A model generated the notes under the pieces. The model ran no database searches, was not told where the DNA came from, and worked only from the letters and a program-made list of their open reading frames with translations. A DNA stretch of 64,000 nucleotides from SLRI01 sp942491185 (GTDB lineage Bacteria; Pseudomonadota; Alphaproteobacteria; Geminicoccales; Geminicoccaceae), in NCBI GenBank assembly GCA_942491185.1, contig CALOAB010000021.1:434001-498000 (forward strand). The letters run 5' to 3'. The position numbers were made by a program, and so were the translations under genes. Shown here one piece after another: positions 1 through 8,118 of this stretch; the first letter of the stretch is position 1; each line of letters begins with the position of its first letter.

Positions 1-276
1 AAATTCGGTGACCTGGGTGACCTTGGTCTCGGCGATCTCGAAGGTGAAGACGCCGCAGATGCCGACCCCTTTTTGATGCACGTGCCACATGATCCGCGTG
101 GCGTCCTCGCGGCTCTTGTTGAAGAACCGCTCGAGCACATGCACCACGAACTCCATCGGTGTGTAGTCGTCGTTCAGCAGCAGGACCTTGTACAGCGACG
201 GCCGCTGCGTCCGCGTCCGCGGCTTTGTCGCCACGTCGCCCTTGACGACCCGGTCCTCGTCCCACCCGTCCTTCAT
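1..276 (-). CDS. clpS: ATP-dependent Clp protease adaptor ClpS (C-terminus cut by window edge)
   Basis: ClpS is the cytoplasmic adaptor that hands N-degron substrates to ClpAP/ClpCP. Ninety-two codons are visible and the 3' end lies beyond base 1. The family signature is clear: YKVLLLNDDYTPMEFV near residues 29-44, then VLERFFNKSREDA and MWHVHQKGVGICGVFTFEIAETK. The N-D-D-Y-T-P-M stretch is the substrate-pocket motif. The N-terminal 28 residues are charged and variable, as is usual. The ATG at 274-276 fits the domain start. clpA commonly follows clpS in this group and may lie outside the window. Confidence 0.95.
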   Translation of the reverse strand, partial: MKDGWDEDRVVKGDVATKPRTRTQRPSLYKVLLLNDDYTPMEFVVHVLERFFNKSREDATRIMWHVHQKGVGICGVFTFEIAETKVTQVTEF

Positions 277-615
277 GGTCCCAACAGCTTCCGTCGCTCG
301 GCACGGTCATTCATCTCGACGTCCCCAAACATAGTTCAATCGGCGGAGCGAACAAATCCATTTCGACGCGCAATCGAACCGACGGAGGGCGAGCCGCCCG
401 TTCAGCGCCGATCATCATCGCAGCGGGTTCAGAATTTTTCGTTAATGCCGGCGGAGATAGGCGGCCACCACGTCAGCGGTGCCAGCGCGTGGCTGGCTCA
501 CACTCGAATCGTTTGCGCCATTGCCGAACTCTCGATCGGGGCGCCAGCGCGGCGCGCGCTCGTCGCCGCTCGCCATGCACCGCGTGCGGCACTCTACACG
601 ATCTGCACGCCCGGC
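277..615. other. intergenic, no gene seen
   Basis: This stretch of 339 bases lies between clpS and the low-complexity protein, both leftward. Apart from the weak clpS promoter near 328-355 I see no coding region, RNA gene or clear terminator. Confidence 0.5.
328..355 (-). promoter_or_regulatory. possible promoter for clpS
   Basis: On the minus strand TTGTTC (350-355) and TATGTT (328-333) are separated by 16 bp, about 50 bp upstream of the clpS start. Both boxes match the sigma-70 consensus only partly, so this is a weak prediction. Confidence 0.25.
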
Positions 616-1371
616 TCAGCGAGCCGCCTCAGCTTGGTGCTCTTCGCTCTCGTCTGCCGGCTCCTGCCGCACTGTCGTCTTCAAGCGAAGCGTATCGCCA
701 CGCTTGGTGCGTATCGATTTGCTAGCCCGCTTGGCAGCAGGCGGCTCGGTGGCTGGCTGGCCGTCGACAGTTTCGTCAGTCGTCGTCGCCCCTGCGACCT
801 CATCGCCAGCTGCCGCCTCGGCATGCTCACCAGCCGGGGGAGTGTCGGCCTCGGACGCATCCGGCTCTTCAGAAGCGCTGCCGGCCGCCAGGCTGAGCGC
901 CAGCTCGCGCAGGCGATCCATCGTGACGGGCGGCGCCGCCGGCGCGGGCTCTTCTCGCGCGGCTTCGGCCTCGGCGGTGTCGTCGGCGTCGGCCAGGGTC
1001 AATTTGAGCCGTGCATACTGCTCGAGGAACTCCTCGCGCTGCTTCGGCGGCAGGCGATCCACAGCGCGCTCGCCGACCAGACGTTCGGCCTGAGCGAGAA
1101 TATTGCGGGCATGCACGACCTGACCCGAGGCGCGGGTATTGCCGGCGAGCACCTGGGCCAGCGACTTGGTCGTCGGTTGCAAGGTGCCGAGCATCTCGGC
1201 GGCCGAATTCGGTATGCGTCGGCCGCCACCGCCACCGCCCTGCCGCCGCCCACCGCCCTGACCTTGATGGCCTCCGCCCTGACCTTGGTGGCCCTGGCCT
1301 TGCGGCTTGCCGCGTTTCTTGCCGCCTCCGCGGCGAAACGGAAACATCGAGTTCCGATTATTGCTGTTCAC
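616..1371 (-). CDS. low-complexity Gly/Gln-rich basic protein of unknown function
   Basis: The product is about 251 aa. The N-terminus (NSNNRNSMFPFRRGGGKKRGK) is basic. Next comes a Gly/Gln/His run with repeated GHQGQGGG units, then a helical middle segment (roughly residues 75-135, containing VLAGNTRASGQVVHARNILAQAERLVGE) and an acidic Ala/Glu-rich tail that ends basic. The general layout (Asn/Arg/Gly-rich start, then one short helical domain) recalls alphaproteobacterial DUF4167 proteins, but the core does not match well enough to assign it. The GTG at 1371 is preceded by GAAGGAAG at good spacing. An ATG at 1389, in frame, would add six residues. RNA binding is plausible from composition only. 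Confidence 0.7.
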   Translation of the reverse strand: MNSNNRNSMFPFRRGGGKKRGKPQGQGHQGQGGGHQGQGGGRRQGGGGGGRRIPNSAAEMLGTLQPTTKSLAQVLAGNTRASGQVVHARNILAQAERLVGERAVDRLPPKQREEFLEQYARLKLTLADADDTAEAEAAREEPAPAAPPVTMDRLRELALSLAAGSASEEPDASEADTPPAGEHAEAAAGDEVAGATTTDETVDGQPATEPPAAKRASKSIRTKRGDTLRLKTTVRQEPADESEEHQAEAAR

Positions 1372-1389
1372 CCGTCTTCCTTCTTCCAT

Positions 1390-2410
1390 GATCAGGGCCT
1401 TTGGGTCCGGTCATGCTTTCGACATTCTTGATCCGCGTGCGGAGACAGCGTGCAAGCACCATCCATGCGCCGTCGCTGTCGACCGGGAGTGGCGCCGACC
1501 TTCTACCGCGAGCACAGCCTGACGTGAGCACCATCATTGGCCTCCGGCAGGCACAGTGGTCTCGCGGCCAACAACGCTTAGACCAGCCTCGCAGATCGAC
1601 GCCTGTGGCTTTCCAGCCACCACCCGATCACGACGACGCTCGATCCAGCCGCAAACCCTCAATGCCCAGTCAACCGGCGCCAACCCCCGATGTCTCACCC
1701 GGCAACCGCAGCGCTAGCCGCTGCCACGCCGAACCCTGAGACATGCCGAACTCGGGACATCATCGGCATCGCCGCCGTCGAAGCTGCTGTCATGCTCGGT
1801 CACAACATCTCGGCTGGTGCGGCGAGCACATCAATCCTGACGATCGATAGCTACGCAGGCCGGCCAAATGGAGGCGATTGACGGAGCATCGACCAGTTGA
1901 AGAGCGATGTCAGGCAATCGACGGAACCAAGCCACCGCTTAAGGCCTGGGCGGCGCGACGTCGTCCGCATTTACGATACAAGCGCAAGACCGACACTCTC
2001 CCCGTCAGCGTCGCGCGCACCTCACGTCATATTTAAGTACCGGAGAAAACGAGAAAATCAAGACAAACCGACAATCGCAAAGTCAAGCAATGGCCATGTT
2101 GCAACAGCTCGGTCGCAGCCAGTCTGGCCGACCATTCGCTCGCCTGCCCATGCCGACGCCTCAACCATCGCCCCGCCTAGGGCGCTGCCGTGCACGGTGC
2201 GATGCTTGCGCGCATCTCGGGTCGCATCGACCGCCAAATCGAGGTGTCGCGGCGGCCGGGCACCTCATCCGGTGGCCGATCGGTCTTCGAGCCCCTCGTC
2301 GTCCCGACTGACGATCGCGCCTGCTGGATGACATTCAAGCAGCTAGCTGGGCATATCATCGACTTGCGCTCGACCGACGGTGCACAGCCGAACGCCGCCC
2401 GATCGTCTTA
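1390..2410. other. one-kilobase stretch without a convincing gene
   Basis: Only short open frames occur on either strand, with unnatural composition (Arg/Ser/Pro-rich) and no ribosome-binding site. Base composition looks less GC-rich and less codon-periodic than the neighbouring genes. I see no tRNA, no insertion-sequence ends and no obvious repeat. It could be an eroded gene or a long regulatory or RNA-bearing spacer. Confidence 0.5.
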
Positions 2411-3052
2411 TCAATCCGACGCTGGCGCCGCGGCGACCCGTTGCAAGGTCAGTGTGCATCCGGTTGTGCTCTGCGGCACACAGTCGAAGCCCGCGTGGCG
2501 GCAGAGTTCTTGTGCCAGACGCCAGCCGATCGCCCGATCGCCGGCGAGCGGCGGCGGCACTGCAAGCCTGAGCGCGACGTCATGCTGCCCGACCGCGATC
2601 AGCTCGAGCGGCATCGCCTCGTCATCCCCAGCGAGCTGCCGAAAGCGCGCGAACGCACGCATCGCCATCTCCGGCTGCACGCGAACCTCGAGCCCGTCCC
2701 ACGCCGCAGTGAGGGCCGGCTGCGGCGACATCCACCGATCAACCGGTGGCAATGCAAGCAGACACCGAAGCCCGACCTGCTGCGCTGGCGGCGGTGGGCT
2801 TTCGATGAGCTGCCAAAGCTCGGCGAGCTCGTCGGCCTGACGCTCGAGATCGGTGGCGGCCCCGGCGATCAGGCTCACGGCCTCGAGCTGTGACGTCGAC
2901 AGGCCGCGCGCCGCTGAGGTGAGCAAGAGATCGAGACCGCCGCGAACGGCCTGGAGGGCTGTGCGCAGCTCATGGCTGGCGAACCAACGCTCCGCCGGCG
3001 GAGCGGGGCACGCCGCCAGAGAGCCTGGACCCTGTTCGACCAAGACCGTCAA
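2411..3052 (-). CDS. histidine-kinase-like phosphotransfer protein with degenerate ATP-binding domain
   Basis: A typical HisKA H-box, FASHELRTALQAVRGGLDLL, carries the expected phospho-accepting His and Glu. A second amphipathic helix follows (QLEAVSLIAGAATDLERQADEL). The C-terminal part is the right length for a Bergerat fold but has no N-box Asn and no DxGxG. The last strand-helix-strand (AIGWRLAQELCRHAGFD..., then GCTLTLQRV) resembles the end of HATPase_c with the glycine-rich G2 box reduced. There is no sensor or membrane segment. This architecture recalls ChpT-type histidine phosphotransferases. The TTG at 3052 is chosen because AGGGGAGG precedes it by 7 bases; the open frame extends to a TTG at 3106. 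Kinase activity is unlikely; phosphotransfer is inference. Confidence 0.65.
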   Translation of the reverse strand: MTVLVEQGPGSLAACPAPPAERWFASHELRTALQAVRGGLDLLLTSAARGLSTSQLEAVSLIAGAATDLERQADELAELWQLIESPPPPAQQVGLRCLLALPPVDRWMSPQPALTAAWDGLEVRVQPEMAMRAFARFRQLAGDDEAMPLELIAVGQHDVALRLAVPPPLAGDRAIGWRLAQELCRHAGFDCVPQSTTGCTLTLQRVAAAPASD

Positions 3053-3158
3053 GCAGCCGCCTCCCCTTGCCAACGACAGTGGTTTCAACGTCACGCTAGC
3101 AGGCAAGGGTTAAGATAAGGTTGGCAAGAGGCGCAGATCCGTCAGATCGAGCAGCCTG

Positions 3159-3944
3159 TTAGCGTGCCCCACGTCCTTCATCGGCGGCGAGCCTTCGTTC
3201 GAGCCAGCGCACACCCGCCGAGACGATCACCACGAGCAGGAAGTATTCGAGGATCAAGAAGCTGTAGATTTCCAGCGGCCGGTACAGCGTCACCACCAGC
3301 TCGTTGGCTTTCTTGGTCAGCTCGAACACGCCGATCACCGAGAGCAGCGACGACATCTTGAGGACGTAGACGAACTGGTTGCCCAAGGGCGGCAGGATGC
3401 GCCGGATCGCCTGAGGCAAGATGACGTACCAGAGCTTGTCCAGGGCGGAGAGGCCGAGCGCATCCGCCGCCTCGTGCTGGCCGCGCTCGATCGATTGCAG
3501 GCCGCCCCTGAAAATCTCGGCCTCGAACGCGCTGTCGGAGATGATCAGCGTCAAGACACCTGCCACGAAGGGATCGAAATTGATGCCGGTCAGCACCGGC
3601 AGGCCGTAATAGACCCAGAGCATCAGCGGCAGGATCGGGATCGAGCGGACGAACTCGACATAGCCGCGATTGAGCGCCCGCAGCCACGGTCGGCGCGAGA
3701 AGCCGGGCAAGGCCACCAGCAGCCCGAGCGGGATCGAGATCGCGATCGCCAGCAGCGACACGGCGATGGTCTGCCAGAGCCCCGACGTCAGGAAGGCGAT
3801 ATTGCCCTGGCCCTGGGCGGTTAGCGGCGAGACGACATACCAGCCCCAGGTGTAGCCCTGGCCGCTGCAGCCGGCGAGCAGGAGCGTGCCGGCGCCGACG
3901 AGAATCAGGCGGCGCTGGCGTTCGCGAACCCGATCAATGCGCAA
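3159..3944 (-). CDS. polar amino-acid ABC transporter permease (HisM/GlnP family)
   Basis: This is the inner-membrane subunit of a polar amino-acid importer, 261 aa. About six hydrophobic segments are visible, with the ATPase-docking EAA loop EAADALGLSALDKLWYVILPQ near residues 160-180 and the family phrase RSIPILPLMLWVYYGLP upstream of it. The N-terminus contains LLLAGCSGQGY, which reads like a lipobox but lies in the first transmembrane segment. Its start overlaps the 3' end of the ATPase gene by 11 bases, so the two are translationally coupled. The periplasmic binding protein is divergently encoded at 4878. Substrate is unknown; the family takes up acidic or polar amino acids. Confidence 0.92.
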   Translation of the reverse strand: MRIDRVRERQRRLILVGAGTLLLAGCSGQGYTWGWYVVSPLTAQGQGNIAFLTSGLWQTIAVSLLAIAISIPLGLLVALPGFSRRPWLRALNRGYVEFVRSIPILPLMLWVYYGLPVLTGINFDPFVAGVLTLIISDSAFEAEIFRGGLQSIERGQHEAADALGLSALDKLWYVILPQAIRRILPPLGNQFVYVLKMSSLLSVIGVFELTKKANELVVTLYRPLEIYSFLILEYFLLVVIVSAGVRWLERRLAADEGRGAR

Positions 3945-4674
3945 GGATACGCCCGAGAAAGAGCTTTGCCCGCTCGCTTTCGGGGCTGGCGAAGAACCGC
4001 TCCGGCGGCGCCTGCTCGACGATCTCGCCCGAATCCATGAACACCATGGTGTCGGCGACCTCGCGCGCGAAGCCCATCTCGTGGGTCACGACGATCATCG
4101 TCATGCCTTCCCGGGCGAGCTCGACCATGACGTCGAGCACTTCCGTGATCATCTCGGGATCGAGCGCCGAGGTCGGCTCGTCGAACAGCATGATCTTCGG
4201 CCGCATGCACAAGGACCGCGCAATGGCGACTCGCTGCTGCTGGCCGCCCGACAGCTGCGCCGGGTACTTGTCGGCCTGCTCGGGGATGCGCACCCGCTCG
4301 AGATAGTGCCGGGCGAGCTCCTCGGCTTCCTTGCTGCCGAGCCCGCGGGTGCGCATCGGCGCCAGCGTCAGGTTGCGCAGCACGGTCAGATGCGGAAACA
4401 GGTTGAACTGCTGGAACACCATGCCGATCTCGGCGCGGATCCGCGCGATATGCCTGGTGTCGTCGTCGAGCTCCGTGCCGTCGACCGTAATTCGCCCGGC
4501 ATCATGCTGCTCGAGCCGGTTGATGCAGCGGATCAGCGTCGACTTGCCGGACCCGGAGGGACCGCAGACCACCATCCGCTCGCCGAGCGCCACGTCGAGG
4601 TCGATGTCCTTTAGCGCCTGAAACGTCCCGAAAGACTTGGAGACGCCCTCCAGCCGAATGATCGGCTCCGCCAT
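3934..4674 (-). CDS. polar amino-acid ABC transporter ATP-binding protein (GlnQ/HisP family)
   Basis: The 246-aa cytoplasmic ATPase powers the permease encoded just downstream. All motifs are intact: Walker A GPSGSGKST (near 39-47), Q-loop MVFQQFNLFPHLTV, signature LSGGQQQRVAIARSL, Walker B IMLFDEPTSALDPE, D-loop and switch His in VVTHEMGFA. Length and sequence are typical of the family. It is the first gene of a leftward pair (ATPase then permease). The upstream divergent region leads to the binding-protein gene, so the three genes probably share regulation across 4675-4877. Confidence 0.95.
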   Translation of the reverse strand: MAEPIIRLEGVSKSFGTFQALKDIDLDVALGERMVVCGPSGSGKSTLIRCINRLEQHDAGRITVDGTELDDDTRHIARIRAEIGMVFQQFNLFPHLTVLRNLTLAPMRTRGLGSKEAEELARHYLERVRIPEQADKYPAQLSGGQQQRVAIARSLCMRPKIMLFDEPTSALDPEMITEVLDVMVELAREGMTMIVVTHEMGFAREVADTMVFMDSGEIVEQAPPERFFASPESERAKLFLGRILAH

Positions 4675-4877
4675 GCTCGATTCCTGCCCTTAACCGCTAC
4701 CAGCGCCGTGATACCTAAAGGACAATGCCCTAGCGGCAAGGTCAGATCGGCGGCGCGGCAAGAGTGATCGCGGCATCGTCAACGACGCTCGGGCAACGCA
4801 GCATGGACAATGTCCGGAGCGCCCGCCATATCCCGCCGACGTCACTGCCTTCACGTTTCGCCCCGGAGACACCCATC

Positions 4878-5663
4878 ATGCCGACCTTGCGCATGCTCGC
4901 CCTGGCCGCCTTGGCCGTCCTGCCGCTAGCCAGCAACGCTGCCGCCCAGGAGACCTCGCGCCTGCAGGGCATCCTCGAATCCGGTGTGCTCCGCGTTGGC
5001 ACGACGGGTGACTTCAACCCGATGAGCTTCCGGAACCCCGGGACCAACGAGCTCGAGGGCTACGACATCGACGCCGTCGAGAAGCTGGCGGCCGACATGG
5101 GTGTCGAGATCGAGTACGTGCCGACCGACTGGAAGACCCTGGTCGCCGGCATCGTCGCCGACAAGTACGACATGACGACCAGCGCCTCGCTCAGCATGGA
5201 CCGCGCCGCAGTCGCCGGCTTCAGCGATCCTTATGTCGAGTTCTCGACCGTGCCGATGACCCAGGCCGCCACTGTCGACCAGTTCGCCAGCTGGGCGGAT
5301 CTCGACCAGGAAGGCGTGACCATCGCCGTCACGCTCGGCACCGTCTTCGAGCAGCAGGCGCGCAGCTACTTCGAGAACGCCGAGATCAAGACCGTCGAGG
5401 CGCCGGCGCGCGAATGGCAGGAGGTCATCTCCGGCCGCGCCACCGCCAGCATCACCAGCAATGTCGACGCCGCCCAGCTCACCGCCACCTACCCCGAGCT
5501 CGCCGTCGTCAAGGTCGAGCAGCCGCGCTCGCGCCGCCCGGGCGCCTTCCTCCTGCCGCAGACCGACCAAGTGTGGATCAACTACGTCAACCACTGGATC
5601 GCGCTCAACCACGCCAGCGGCTGGTTCGCCGAGCAGCAGGTGAAATGGAACCTCGCCAACTGA
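4878..5663 (+). CDS. periplasmic amino-acid-binding protein of ABC transporter
   Basis: The product is 261 aa and belongs to the bacterial extracellular solute-binding family 3. MPTLRMLALAALAVLPLASN and AAAQ form a classical signal peptide. The mature protein starts with ILESGVLRVGTTGDFNPMSF, the family's first strand and ligand loop, followed by LEGYDIDAVEKLA, the hallmark G-(Y/F)-D-hydrophobic-D motif. The ATG at 4878 has GGAG nine bases upstream and places the signal peptide at the N-terminus; an upstream in-frame ATG at 4764 would bury it. It supplies ligand to the leftward permease/ATPase pair. Its 3' end overlaps or abuts the glutathione S-transferase gene. Confidence 0.92.
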   Translation: MPTLRMLALAALAVLPLASNAAAQETSRLQGILESGVLRVGTTGDFNPMSFRNPGTNELEGYDIDAVEKLAADMGVEIEYVPTDWKTLVAGIVADKYDMTTSASLSMDRAAVAGFSDPYVEFSTVPMTQAATVDQFASWADLDQEGVTIAVTLGTVFEQQARSYFENAEIKTVEAPAREWQEVISGRATASITSNVDAAQLTATYPELAVVKVEQPRSRRPGAFLLPQTDQVWINYVNHWIALNHASGWFAEQQVKWNLAN

Positions 5664-6352
5664 CGGTCCGGCCCCCCAACCGACAGTCGCCAGTGATCAC
5701 CTTCTACAGCCTGCCGATCAGCAACTTCGCCGCCAAGGTCGAGGTCGCTCTCCGCCTCAAGGGCGTGGCCTACGAGACCGTGCCGCCACCCGGCGGCTAC
5801 GCCTCGCCCAGCTACAAGGCGGTCGTCCCGGCCGGCACCATCCCGGCGATCGTGCATGATGACGGCAGCGGCGACGCTCTCGTGCTGAGCGAGAGCGAGA
5901 CCATCGTCGAGTACCTGAACGAGGCCTTCCCCGAGCCGCCGCTCCTGCCGGTCGACGTCAAGGCCCGCGCCCGCTGCCGGCAGATCGCGCGCTTCCACGA
6001 CACCCGGCTCGAGCCCATCCTGCGCACGCTCTTCCCGCACCTCGTGCCGCACAGCCGCGAGACCGATGTGGTCGAGCAGCAGCTGGCCCTCTTCAAGACC
6101 CGCCTCGCCGATCTGGCGGCCATGACCACCCCCGACCCCTGGCTCGCCGGGCCCGAGATCACGCTCGCCGATCTCGCCTACCCGCCGACCTTGCTCATGG
6201 CCCGGCTGATGCTCGAGCATCTGGGCGAGCCCCTCGACCTGCCGCCGGCCCTCGCCGCCTGGCACGAGCGCGCCGTGGCCCATCCGGCCTTCGTGCCGGT
6301 GCTCGAAGCCCAGGAAACCGCCTCGCGCGAGTGGCTCGCGAACAAGCGCTGA
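5645..6352 (+). CDS. glutathione S-transferase family protein
   Basis: This cytoplasmic GST-fold protein has an N-terminal thioredoxin-like half beginning ITFYSLPISNFAAKVEVALR, with the cis-Pro loop in GTIPAIVHDDG and the glutathione gamma-glutamyl site in LSESETIVEYLNE. An all-helical C-terminal half contains PWLAGPEITLADL, the N-capping box region. The ATG at 5645 overlaps the binding-protein gene by 19 bases and is preceded by AGGTG. A GTG at 5693 would start exactly at the first beta strand, so either start is possible. A role in detoxification or thiol chemistry is known for the family; the substrate cannot be read from sequence. It is probably co-transcribed with the binding protein. 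Confidence 0.88.
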   Translation: MEPRQLTVRPPNRQSPVITFYSLPISNFAAKVEVALRLKGVAYETVPPPGGYASPSYKAVVPAGTIPAIVHDDGSGDALVLSESETIVEYLNEAFPEPPLLPVDVKARARCRQIARFHDTRLEPILRTLFPHLVPHSRETDVVEQQLALFKTRLADLAAMTTPDPWLAGPEITLADLAYPPTLLMARLMLEHLGEPLDLPPALAAWHERAVAHPAFVPVLEAQETASREWLANKR

Positions 6353-6359
6353 GACGCGA

Positions 6360-7158
6360 CTAGAGCCCCAGCACGTCGCTCATGCCGTAGAGCCCCGGCT
6401 GCTGCTGGCCGGCCCAGAGCGCCGCCCTGACCGCACCGGCGCTGTAGATCGTCCGGCTCGACGCCTTGTGGGTCAGCTCCAGCCGCTCGCCCTCGCCGGC
6501 AAAGGTGATCGTATGGTCGCCCACCACGTCGCCGCCTCGCAACGCCGCGAAGCCGATCGCACCCGGCGCTCGCGCCCCGGTGATGCCATCGCGACCGCGC
6601 ACCGCCAGCTCGTCGAGCGTCCGCCCCCGCCCCCTGGCCGCCGCCTCGCCGATGGCGAGCGCCGTGCCCGATGGCGCATCCACCTTGTGCCGGTGGTGCA
6701 TCTCGACGATCTCGATGTCGAAGTCTTCGCCCAGGCTGGCCGCCACCTTCTCGGCCAGGCCCAGGAGCAGGTTGACGCCGAGGCTCATATTGGGCGCCCA
6801 GACGATGGCCGTCCGCTTGGCCGCCTCGGCCAATGCCGCCCGATCCGCGTCGCCCAGCCCCGTCGTGCCGATGACATGCGCGCAGCCATGCTCGGCCGCG
6901 AGCCTGGCATTGGCGACCGTGGCCTCGGGCACCGAGAACTCGATCACCACATGTGCCGCCGTCATCAAGGCCGCGTTGTCACTGCTGCATTTGACGCCGA
7001 CAGGCTCCTGCCCGGCCAGCACGCCCAGATCCTCGCCGATCGCAGCACTTCCCCGCCCGCTCCGTGCCGCCCACCAGGCTCACACCCTCGGTCGCCAGCA
7101 GCGCCGCCAGATTGGCCCTGCCCATCCGCCCGGCACAGCCGATCACGCCAATTCTCAC
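6360..7158 (-). pseudogene. dapB: 4-hydroxy-tetrahydrodipicolinate reductase, DapB, with apparent frameshift
   Basis: DapB reduces dihydrodipicolinate in the diaminopimelate/lysine pathway. The N-terminal part (VRIGVIGCAGRMGRANLAAL, from GTG 7158 with GGAG upstream) and the rest (from near 7040 down to 6360, with VIGTTGL, EMHHRHKVDAPSGTAL and THKASSR) lie in different frames. Removing one base from the GGGGAA tract at 7049-7054 (minus strand) restores ERAGSAAIGEDLGVLAG, the expected sequence, and a full 265-aa protein. The catalytic HHRHK motif and the DAPSGT motif are intact. A sequencing or assembly error is the simplest explanation, as the pathway is normally essential; true inactivation would require a second dapB elsewhere. 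Confidence 0.9.
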
Positions 7159-7247
7159 TAACCTCTCCTCGTCCGTCGTTGCATCCGCCCGTTGCCCGTT
7201 GTTTAGTCGCTCAATCAAGCAATGGGTCAAGCGGAGGAGTGCCGACC

Positions 7248-7994
7248 ATGACGAGCAACACCCTGCACGAGGCCCTCAAAGAGGCCCTGCCGATCGCGAC
7301 CCGTCCCTACGCCGTCGACGCCCAGCCCACCGGCCTGGTCATCGTCGACCAGGTCAACGGCTTCTGCACCGTCGGCGCCGGCAACCTCGCCCCGCCCACG
7401 CCCGACGCCCAGATCGCCGGCATGGTCGAGCAAACCGACAAGCTCGCCCGCGCCTTCACCGCCCAGCGCTGGCCGATCCTCGCCTTCCTCGACACCCACG
7501 AGCCCGGCAAGCCCGAGCCGCCCTACCCGCCCCACTGCGAGCGCGGCACCGGCGAGGAGAACTTCGTGCCCGAGCTGGCCTGGCTCGACGACGACCCCCA
7601 CGCCACGCTCATCCGCAAGGACTGCATCAACGGCTTCATCGGCGCCATCGAGCAGACCTTCAAGGGCCACGGCACCAGCCACAACAAGGTCGTCGACTGG
7701 GTCGTCGGCCACCGCCTCGAAGCCGTCCTCGTCACCGGCATCTGCACCGACATCTGCGTGATGGACTTCGTCCTCACCATGCTCTCGGCCCGCAATCACG
7801 GCCTCATGCCAACCCTCAAGGACATCACCGTCCTCGAGCCCGCCACCGCCACCTACGACCTGCCACTCGAAGCCACCAAGGAGCTCGGCCTCCCCGAAAC
7901 CGCCGCCCACCCCAAAGCCGAAACCCACCACATGGGCCTCTACTTCATGGCCTCCCGCGGTGCGATCCTGGCAAGCGAGGTGACGGGGGTCTGA
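7248..7994 (+). CDS. nicotinamidase-like cysteine hydrolase (isochorismatase superfamily)
   Basis: The product is 248 aa. The catalytic triad is visible: Asp34 in VIVDQVNGFC, Lys124 in LIRKDC and Cys170 in VTGICTDICV. A nicotinamidase-type metal site is also suggested by Asp82 and His84 in FLDTHEP and His96 in PPHCERGTGEE, which parallels the D-x-H and PxHCxxGT motifs of PncA. That makes deamidation of nicotinamide or a related amide more likely than isochorismate hydrolysis, but the substrate is inferred. The ATG at 7248 follows GCGGAGGAG; much longer open frame upstream is antisense to dapB and not coding. It is divergent from dapB with about 90 bases between the starts. Confidence 0.88.
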   Translation: MTSNTLHEALKEALPIATRPYAVDAQPTGLVIVDQVNGFCTVGAGNLAPPTPDAQIAGMVEQTDKLARAFTAQRWPILAFLDTHEPGKPEPPYPPHCERGTGEENFVPELAWLDDDPHATLIRKDCINGFIGAIEQTFKGHGTSHNKVVDWVVGHRLEAVLVTGICTDICVMDFVLTMLSARNHGLMPTLKDITVLEPATATYDLPLEATKELGLPETAAHPKAETHHMGLYFMASRGAILASEVTGV

Positions 7995-8083
7995 GAAGAG
8001 GCGAGGAGGCCGGGCCTCCTCGCGCACCACCGAGATTTGGCTTGGCCGAGGCTTGGGCAGCGAAAACTCGCCGAGGCTGCCTG

Positions 8084-8112
8084 TTGTCGGTGTGTGCGAT
8101 ATTGGTTATATT
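8084..8112 (+). promoter_or_regulatory. promoter of the ParD/ParE module
   Basis: TTGTCG (8084-8089) and TATATT (8107-8112) are separated by 17 bp. The antitoxin ATG is at 8119, only seven bases past the -10 box, so the predicted transcript would start at or next to the start codon. Confidence 0.5.
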
Positions 8113-8118
8113 GAAGAC

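Noticed and set aside
1260..1340. Tandem GHQGQGGG-coding repeats
   Set aside because: Low-complexity coding repeat within a single protein; no spacer-repeat structure.
1690..2840. Several short plus-strand frames between the low-complexity gene and the histidine-kinase-like gene
   Set aside because: No ribosome site, no family resemblance and Ser/Arg/Pro-rich composition. One (from 2190) looks mildly protein-like for ~70 residues but then runs antisense into the phosphotransfer gene.
3850..3930. Lipobox-like LLLAGC in the amino-acid permease
   Set aside because: It lies in the first membrane segment of a permease and the rest is a normal polar-amino-acid permease; lipidation is unlikely, so it is only noted with the gene.
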